A stretch of 64,000 nt of DNA, taken from contig CAJAQB010000020.1 in assembly GCA_903943975.1 (NCBI GenBank), forward strand, positions 16,061 to 80,060. The letters are read 5' to 3'. This DNA comes from Synechococcus lacustris. Lineage in GTDB: Bacteria; Cyanobacteriota; Cyanobacteriia; PCC-6307; Cyanobiaceae. Position numbers and translations under genes: made by a program. A model generated the notes under the pieces. It saw nothing but the letters and a program-made list of their open reading frames with translations. It did not search any database and was not told the origin of the DNA. Shown piece after piece: positions 59,918-64,000 of the stretch (position 1 is its first letter; every line of letters starts with the position of its first letter).

Positions 59918-60559
59918 TCAGGGCGCTTCAAGCGACGCCTTAGCCCCGGCCAGGGCCGCCGCCCCAGCCCCCACCAACTTGCCGCCCCCAATGGCGCCAA
60001 GCCCTGCGGCGCAGGCGATCTCAGCGGGTGAGCCCCCGGGCAACCAGGCCAAAAGCTGATCCAGGCTGCGCTTTTGCCGGGGCCAATGGAAAGTTGCCTG
60101 GGTGCGTCGCAATTGCACCCCGCCCTGCCGTTGGGGCCAGAGAAAACGTCCGCAGAACAGCACATCGCGCTCCCCCTGGGCCCAATGCAGCACGCAGGAG
60201 CCGGGGCTGGGACCCGGGGTCCAGAGCAAACGCAGCCCCGGCTCCAGTTCAAAGCTCGCCCCAAACCCCTGGCGCTGCTCCAGCGTGGGCAGCAGATAGG
60301 CCTCCTGCTCCTGCAACAGCACCGGCCAGCCCAACTGCTGCTGCAGGCGCCGGCAGCGGCCATGGCCCTGGCGATGGGTGAGCACGATCAGCCCGGGGGG
60401 CTGGGCCTGGAGGAACGCGAGATGTTCCTCCTTAAGCAGGGGCACATCCACAAGCACCGAGCGGCCGGCCGCCGAGCGAAACAGCCAGGCGCTACCGCCG
60501 GCGCTCTCGCGGCTGGGGGGGAAGACCCAAAAATCTGGAGAAAGTGCTTGAACGGACAT
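59918..60559 (-). CDS. Metallo-beta-lactamase-fold protein with degenerate metal motif
   Basis: A 213-residue protein whose strand order resembles the MBL fold: AWLFRSAAGRSVLVDVP, LIVLTHRQGHG, LLWTPGPSPGSCVLHW and VLFCGRFLWP. The HxHxDH metal motif is reduced to THRQGHG, and the later sequence GPSPGS replaces GHTPGS. Metal catalysis is therefore doubtful. Start MSVQALSPDFWVF (60559). It diverges from the debranching enzyme gene with a 56 bp gap. Confidence 0.75.
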   Translation of the reverse strand: MSVQALSPDFWVFPPSRESAGGSAWLFRSAAGRSVLVDVPLLKEEHLAFLQAQPPGLIVLTHRQGHGRCRRLQQQLGWPVLLQEQEAYLLPTLEQRQGFGASFELEPGLRLLWTPGPSPGSCVLHWAQGERDVLFCGRFLWPQRQGGVQLRRTQATFHWPRQKRSLDQLLAWLPGGSPAEIACAAGLGAIGGGKLVGAGAAALAGAKASLEAP

Positions 60560-60615
60560 TCCTCCCATTTCAGGCCATCAACTGATTACGGTCAGGCGCA
60601 AAAGGCTAGAAACCG

Positions 60616-62640
60616 ATGGTCCTTGGCAGCGGTCGCCCCTGGCCCCTTGGCAGCAGCCTGATCGCTGGGGGCGTGAATTTCTGCGTGGCAGCCCCCCTGG
60701 CCCGCAAGGTGGAGTTGCTGTTGTTTGACCACGGGGATGACCCCGAACCAAGCCGCACCATCAGCCTCTCTGAGCAAAACCGCAGCGGTGACTACTGGCA
60801 TGTGGCCGTGGAGGGGCTGGGCCTCGGCTGTTGTTACGGCTATCGGGTGTTCGGACCCTTGGGCCGGGGCAACCATGGTTTTAACCCCGCCAAGGTGTTG
60901 CTCGACCCCTGCGCCAGGGCGATCGCCGGCTGGAAGGTTTACAACCGCGAGGCGGCTACGGGCGACCAGCCCAACACCGCCAGCTGCCTCAAGGCGGTAG
61001 TTACCGAACGGGATCGCTTTGACTTCGAGCGCTTTCCCAGGCCCCGCCACAGCTGGCGCAACACGGTGATCTATGAGCTGCATCCGGCCGGCTTCACCAA
61101 GGGGGACCACAGCCCGGCGGCAGCGGAACACCGGGGCAGCTTCCTGGGCTTGATCGATGCCCTGCCCTACCTCAGCAGCCTTGGGGTCACCAGCATCGAG
61201 CTGTTGCCCTCGATGGCCTTTGATCCCCACGATGCCCCCGCTGGGCGGCTCAACTACTGGGGCTACAGCCCGCTCAGTTGGTTTGCCCCCCACCCGGGCT
61301 ACGTGGCTGGCGATGACCCGCTCCAGGGCCGCCAGCAACTGCGGGCCCTGGTGCAGGCCTGCCATGCCGCTGGCATCGAGGTGTTTATTGATGTGGTCTA
61401 CAACCACACCGCCGAGGGCCACGGGGATGGCCCCACCATCAGCTGGCGCGGTTTTGCCGACCGCAATTACTACCTCCAGGCCGAGGACGGCAAATACCAA
61501 GACGTTTCCGGCTGTGGCAACAGCATTGCCGCCAATGACGCCCTGGTGCGGCACCTAATTCTGGAATCGATGCGTTGCTGGGCCCTGGAGCTAGGGATCG
61601 ATGGCTTCCGCTTCGACCTGGGGGCCGCCCTCACCCGCGGCCAAGACCTCACCCCCCTAGACCACCCGCCCCTCTACGAATCGATGGAGGCCGATCCGGA
61701 ACTGGCCGACCTCAAATTGGTGAGTGAACCCTGGGATTGCGGCGGTCTCTATCGCCTCGCTGATTTCCCTGCCAAGCGGGTGGGCACCTGGAATGGCCGT
61801 TACCGCGATGACCTGCGGCGCTTCTGGAAAGGTGATGAGAACAGCGCCTGGAACCTGGCGGAAGGCTTAAGCGGCAGTCCGGATTTATTCGGCGGCATCC
61901 CAGCCAAACCAGGGCGCACCATCAACTTCATCACCGCCCACGACGGTTTCACCCTCAACGATCTGGTTAGTTACAACAACAAGCACAACCTCGCCAACGG
62001 CGAAAACAACCGCGACGGTGACTCCCATAACAACAGTTGGAACCACGGGGTGGAGGGGCCCTGCACCGACAAGGCGATCAACACCCTGCGCCAGCGGCAA
62101 ATGCGCAACATGCTCTCCACCCTGCTGCTCTCCCCCGGGGTGCCGATGCTGTTGATGGGCGATGAGGTGCACCGCAGCCAGGGGGGCAACAACAACAGCT
62201 GGTGCCAAGACAATCCCCTCGGTTGGATGGCCTGGCAGGGGGACGCCGAAGCGGACGCCCTGCACCTGTTTACGCAAAGACTTTTGCGGCTGCGCCAACA
62301 GCTGCAGCCACTAATCAATCCAGCGAAACCCTTTGAACCGATCTGGCACGGGGTGGAACTAAACAAACCAGATTGGGCCAGCTGGTCCCATTGCTTTGCC
62401 TGGAGCCTGACCGGCGAAGACCAGGCTCCAAAGCTCTGGTGCGGGCTGAATGCATACTTCAAAGCGCTTCACTTTGATATTCCCAAAAGCGCCAGCGGCT
62501 GGCGCCGGGTGATCGACACCGGCCTGCCCCCCGGCGACGATCTGCCCGACGAACCACCCCTCTGGCGGCCCCCCTCAGCGCCGATGGAAAGCCGCAGCTT
62601 GATGTTGCTGGTGGCGGCGGATATTCCGCTGAAACTCTGA
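60616..62640 (+). CDS. glgX: Glycogen debranching enzyme / isoamylase
   Basis: A 674-residue GH13 enzyme that cleaves alpha-1,6 branches of glycogen. An N-terminal CBM48-like domain (SLIAGGVNFCVAAPLARKVEL) precedes the barrel. Conserved regions are DVVYNHTAEG, the nucleophile region DGFRFDLG (Asp334), KLVSEPWDCGG with the acid/base Glu, and FITAHDGFTLNDLVSYN. It serves turnover of storage glycogen in the cyanobacterium. No other glg gene is adjacent; the downstream sequence is decayed accessory DNA. Confidence 0.95.
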   Translation: MVLGSGRPWPLGSSLIAGGVNFCVAAPLARKVELLLFDHGDDPEPSRTISLSEQNRSGDYWHVAVEGLGLGCCYGYRVFGPLGRGNHGFNPAKVLLDPCARAIAGWKVYNREAATGDQPNTASCLKAVVTERDRFDFERFPRPRHSWRNTVIYELHPAGFTKGDHSPAAAEHRGSFLGLIDALPYLSSLGVTSIELLPSMAFDPHDAPAGRLNYWGYSPLSWFAPHPGYVAGDDPLQGRQQLRALVQACHAAGIEVFIDVVYNHTAEGHGDGPTISWRGFADRNYYLQAEDGKYQDVSGCGNSIAANDALVRHLILESMRCWALELGIDGFRFDLGAALTRGQDLTPLDHPPLYESMEADPELADLKLVSEPWDCGGLYRLADFPAKRVGTWNGRYRDDLRRFWKGDENSAWNLAEGLSGSPDLFGGIPAKPGRTINFITAHDGFTLNDLVSYNNKHNLANGENNRDGDSHNNSWNHGVEGPCTDKAINTLRQRQMRNMLSTLLLSPGVPMLLMGDEVHRSQGGNNNSWCQDNPLGWMAWQGDAEADALHLFTQRLLRLRQQLQPLINPAKPFEPIWHGVELNKPDWASWSHCFAWSLTGEDQAPKLWCGLNAYFKALHFDIPKSASGWRRVIDTGLPPGDDLPDEPPLWRPPSAPMESRSLMLLVAADIPLKL

Positions 62641-62687
62641 GAAAAGCAGAAGCCAGTCTGCGTGATCAAGCCGAATAGATTGGCTGA

Positions 62688-62949
62688 ATCCGCAGGCGGG
62701 CCCTCAACGCCTTCATCCAACGCCTGGTGGAGCAGTTTGAGCCGGAGAAGGTGATCCTGTTCGGTTCCCAGGCGACGGGAACGGCTAGCTGGGATTCCAA
62801 TGCCGACATCCTGGTAGTGATGCCCTTCGAGGGGTCATCGCTGGAGAAACGGCTGGAGATGCAGACCTGAATCCGTTCTTCAGCGCTATGGCTGGGGGGA
62901 TCCATTCATCCGCGAAGCCTTGGATCACGGAGAGGTGCTGCATAGCTGA
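62688..62949 (+). pseudogene. Decayed MNT-type minimal nucleotidyltransferase
   Basis: The frame from 62688 (ATC, no start codon) reads RALNAFIQRLVEQFEPEKVI followed by LFGSQATGTASWDSNADILV, the GSxxxG core of minimal nucleotidyltransferases. The usual SDxD metal motif is SNAD, so one catalytic Asp is lost. The frame stops at a TGA at 62868. The family C-terminus reappears in another frame at 62881-62949 (RYGWGDPFIREALDHGEVL). Loss of start, an active-site change and a frameshift show a dead gene. Such antitoxins pair with HEPN toxins, whose remnant follows. Confidence 0.8.
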
Positions 62950-62959
62950 ACTAACCCCG

Positions 62960-63100
62960 ATGATCCGGTAATGGATCAGCTACGCCGAAACGGATTGGCA
63001 AGCCTGTCAGATCCTTAACCGGCTGATCCCCGCCCAGAAGGCATTTGCCTTTGCCCGCAAGCTGCAGGGCACCCCCGGCTGCACCGTTTCGGTCTGCTGA
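62960..63100 (+). pseudogene. Decayed HEPN-domain toxin fragment
   Basis: Immediately after the MNT remnant, ATG ATC CGG TAA TGG reads MIR-stop-W and continues WISYAETDWQACQILNRL, the first helix of HEPN proteins (usually MIREWLRYAE and similar). The TAA is best explained as a nonsense mutation of GAA (Glu). The frame ends at 63100 after a shifted tail without the R-x4-6-H active site. Together with the MNT remnant this is a dead HEPN/MNT toxin-antitoxin module. Confidence 0.7.
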
Positions 63101-63742
63101 GCCTGGGGGCTCGGGCCCGGCTGCCGGTTGGTGGCCGGGCCTCATAGCCAATGGCGGTAGGCGCTTCGCTGCCGTCACGGCGACGGCGCACCCAGACGCC
63201 ACGGCGAATGAGCTGGCTGTCCTGGGGATTGGCGCGGCGAGCGGCCACGATCACCCCCATAGCCCTCCTTGTGTCGGCGCTGGGCACGGGAGCGGGCCTG
63301 GCTGGCGCTGGCGGCCAGCACCACGGTGGAAGTGGAGCGGTTGCGCCAGAACACCAGATACCAGGCCATCAGCTTCTACAGCAGGGGTTAACCGGGGCGT
63401 TCATCAGCGCCGCGGTGCAGCCGCCCTAGGGGTGGTGGCTTTGACCGCCTCCAGGTAGAGCTCGGCGGTGCTAAGCGTCTGCAGGTTTGGGGCGGCGCTG
63501 TGGTCATGGCCCGCCTCTGCAACCGTGCCCGCATACAGACCACTGCGCTGCTGGAACAGGAAGCTGAATACCGGGTGGCGGCGCAGCTCCTCCATGTAGT
63601 CGCCATCGCACAGCGCTACGCCATCGGCGGTGAGCGGTTGGCCCTTGCCATCCACTGGCAGCAGCCGCTCACGGCAAGGCTGTGGTGTTGCGGGCGCCCC
63701 GTCCGGGCTGCGCTCGCTTTCCCTGTTGCCAGGCCCTGAGAA
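63101..63742. other. Unrecognised remnant region without an intact gene
   Basis: About 640 bp with several overlapping short ORFs on both strands and no clear start, ribosome site or known domain. On the minus strand, 63404-63655 (DGVALCDGDYMEELRRHPVF) and 63015-63287 (NPQDSQLIRRGVWVRRRRDG) read like pieces of proteins broken by frameshifts. I cannot name a parent family. Confidence 0.4.
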
Positions 63743-63770
63743 TGTGTATGCCTGGCCTAAGCTCTACACA
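63743..63770. promoter_or_regulatory. Candidate VapB operator
   Basis: A perfect 6 bp inverted repeat, TGTGTA (63743-63748) and TACACA (63765-63770), separated by 16 bp, ends 20 bp before the vapB start. VapBC-type modules are commonly autoregulated through inverted repeats at this position. The arms are short, so chance is possible. Confidence 0.35.
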
Positions 63771-63790
63771 CCGACTTGAGTGCTCGCGTC

Positions 63791-64000
63791 ATGCGCACCA
63801 ACATCGTCATCGACGACGCCCTGATGAAGCAGGCGATGCAGGCCAGCGGTGCCCGCAGCAAGCGGGAAGCCGTGGAGTTGGGGCTGCGCACCCTGGTCAA
63901 GCTGCAGCAGCAGACAGAAATTCGCGCTTTCCGAGGGTGTCTGGCCTGGGAAGGTGATCTGGAGGCCCAACGCCTGGATGAGGAGCCTGCAGGCAAGCAG
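63791..64000 (+). CDS. VapB-family antitoxin, 3' end beyond window
   Basis: At least 70 residues, open to the right edge. It begins MRTNIVIDDALMKQAMQASG, a ribbon-helix-helix-like DNA-binding start, followed by SKREAVELGLRTLVKLQQQT and a toxin-binding tail (FRGCLAWEGDLEAQR). This is the DUF2191/VapB pattern, which normally precedes a VapC PIN-domain RNase. The toxin would lie just beyond the window. Another, unrelated longer reading frame overlaps here but has no known features. Confidence 0.9.
   Translation, partial: MRTNIVIDDALMKQAMQASGARSKREAVELGLRTLVKLQQQTEIRAFRGCLAWEGDLEAQRLDEEPAGKQ

Noticed and set aside
59494..60363. 289-residue reading of the HU frame
   Set aside because: Only the last 91 residues match HU; the upstream part has no domain and overlaps the start region of the MBL-like gene. 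The ATG at 59769 is the natural start.

Overview
The window is a stretch of a high-GC picocyanobacterial chromosome, most like the Cyanobium/Vulcanococcus/freshwater Synechococcus group. That placement is inferred from gene content: a Ycf46-type ATPase beside yidC, a VIPP1/IM30 protein, DUF4359 and DUF2808 proteins, a Synechocystis-type cystine C-S lyase, and gene order typical of small unicellular cyanobacteria. Most of it is dense core genome with many 1-4 bp stop/start overlaps. No insertion sequence, intact prophage or CRISPR array was seen.

Layout. 1-8.1 kb: a PIN/TRAM protein (cut by the left edge), hemW, panB, an SRP RNA, then a leftward wall/division block ddl - small membrane protein - ftsQ - ftsZ, and miaB. 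8.2-10.4 kb: an enolase-superfamily epimerase and a DUF1611 protein (dipeptide or D-glutamate metabolism), then tRNA-His. 10.5-14.6 kb: a visibly AT-richer islet with two large convergent genes, an FKBP-RTX fusion protein and a GH64-like beta-1,3-glucanase with DUF5648 repeats. 14.8-30.4 kb: housekeeping genes (FAD oxidase, folC, argD, murA, two tRNA-Leu, a TrmH-family methylase, lpd, trpC, rpsD, yidD, murE, aqpZ, a C-S lyase). 30.3-34.5 kb: the leftward rpmH - rnpA - PH protein - yidC - yceD - ycf46 cluster. 34.6-40.5 kb: DUF2808, aroH, sppA, a drug/metabolite exporter, a glycosyltransferase and a two-RCK membrane protein.

40.5-47.2 kb holds the most system-like block: a GT39-type glycosyltransferase, a parvulin-like PPIase, a type I secretion ABC transporter with an N-terminal cyclic-nucleotide-binding-like domain and a C39 domain that has lost its catalytic Cys, and an HlyD adaptor. 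No TolC gene is present. The FKBP-RTX protein, and perhaps the glucanase, are plausible substrates because neither has a signal peptide. This link is inference.

47.2-62.6 kb is again mostly core: a DciA-like protein, vipp1, trxA, an aminotransferase, birA, a Q/N-rich membrane protein, mntH, an M23 peptidase, feoAB, a glycerate-kinase-like protein, dedA, gluQ, HU, an MBL-like protein and a glycogen debranching enzyme. From 62.64 kb the sequence changes character: a decayed MNT nucleotidyltransferase and HEPN pair, about 650 bp of unrecognised remnant, and the start of a vapB antitoxin that runs off the right edge. This looks like the border of a toxin-antitoxin/accessory region.

All calls come from reading the sequence and its translations; no database search was run.
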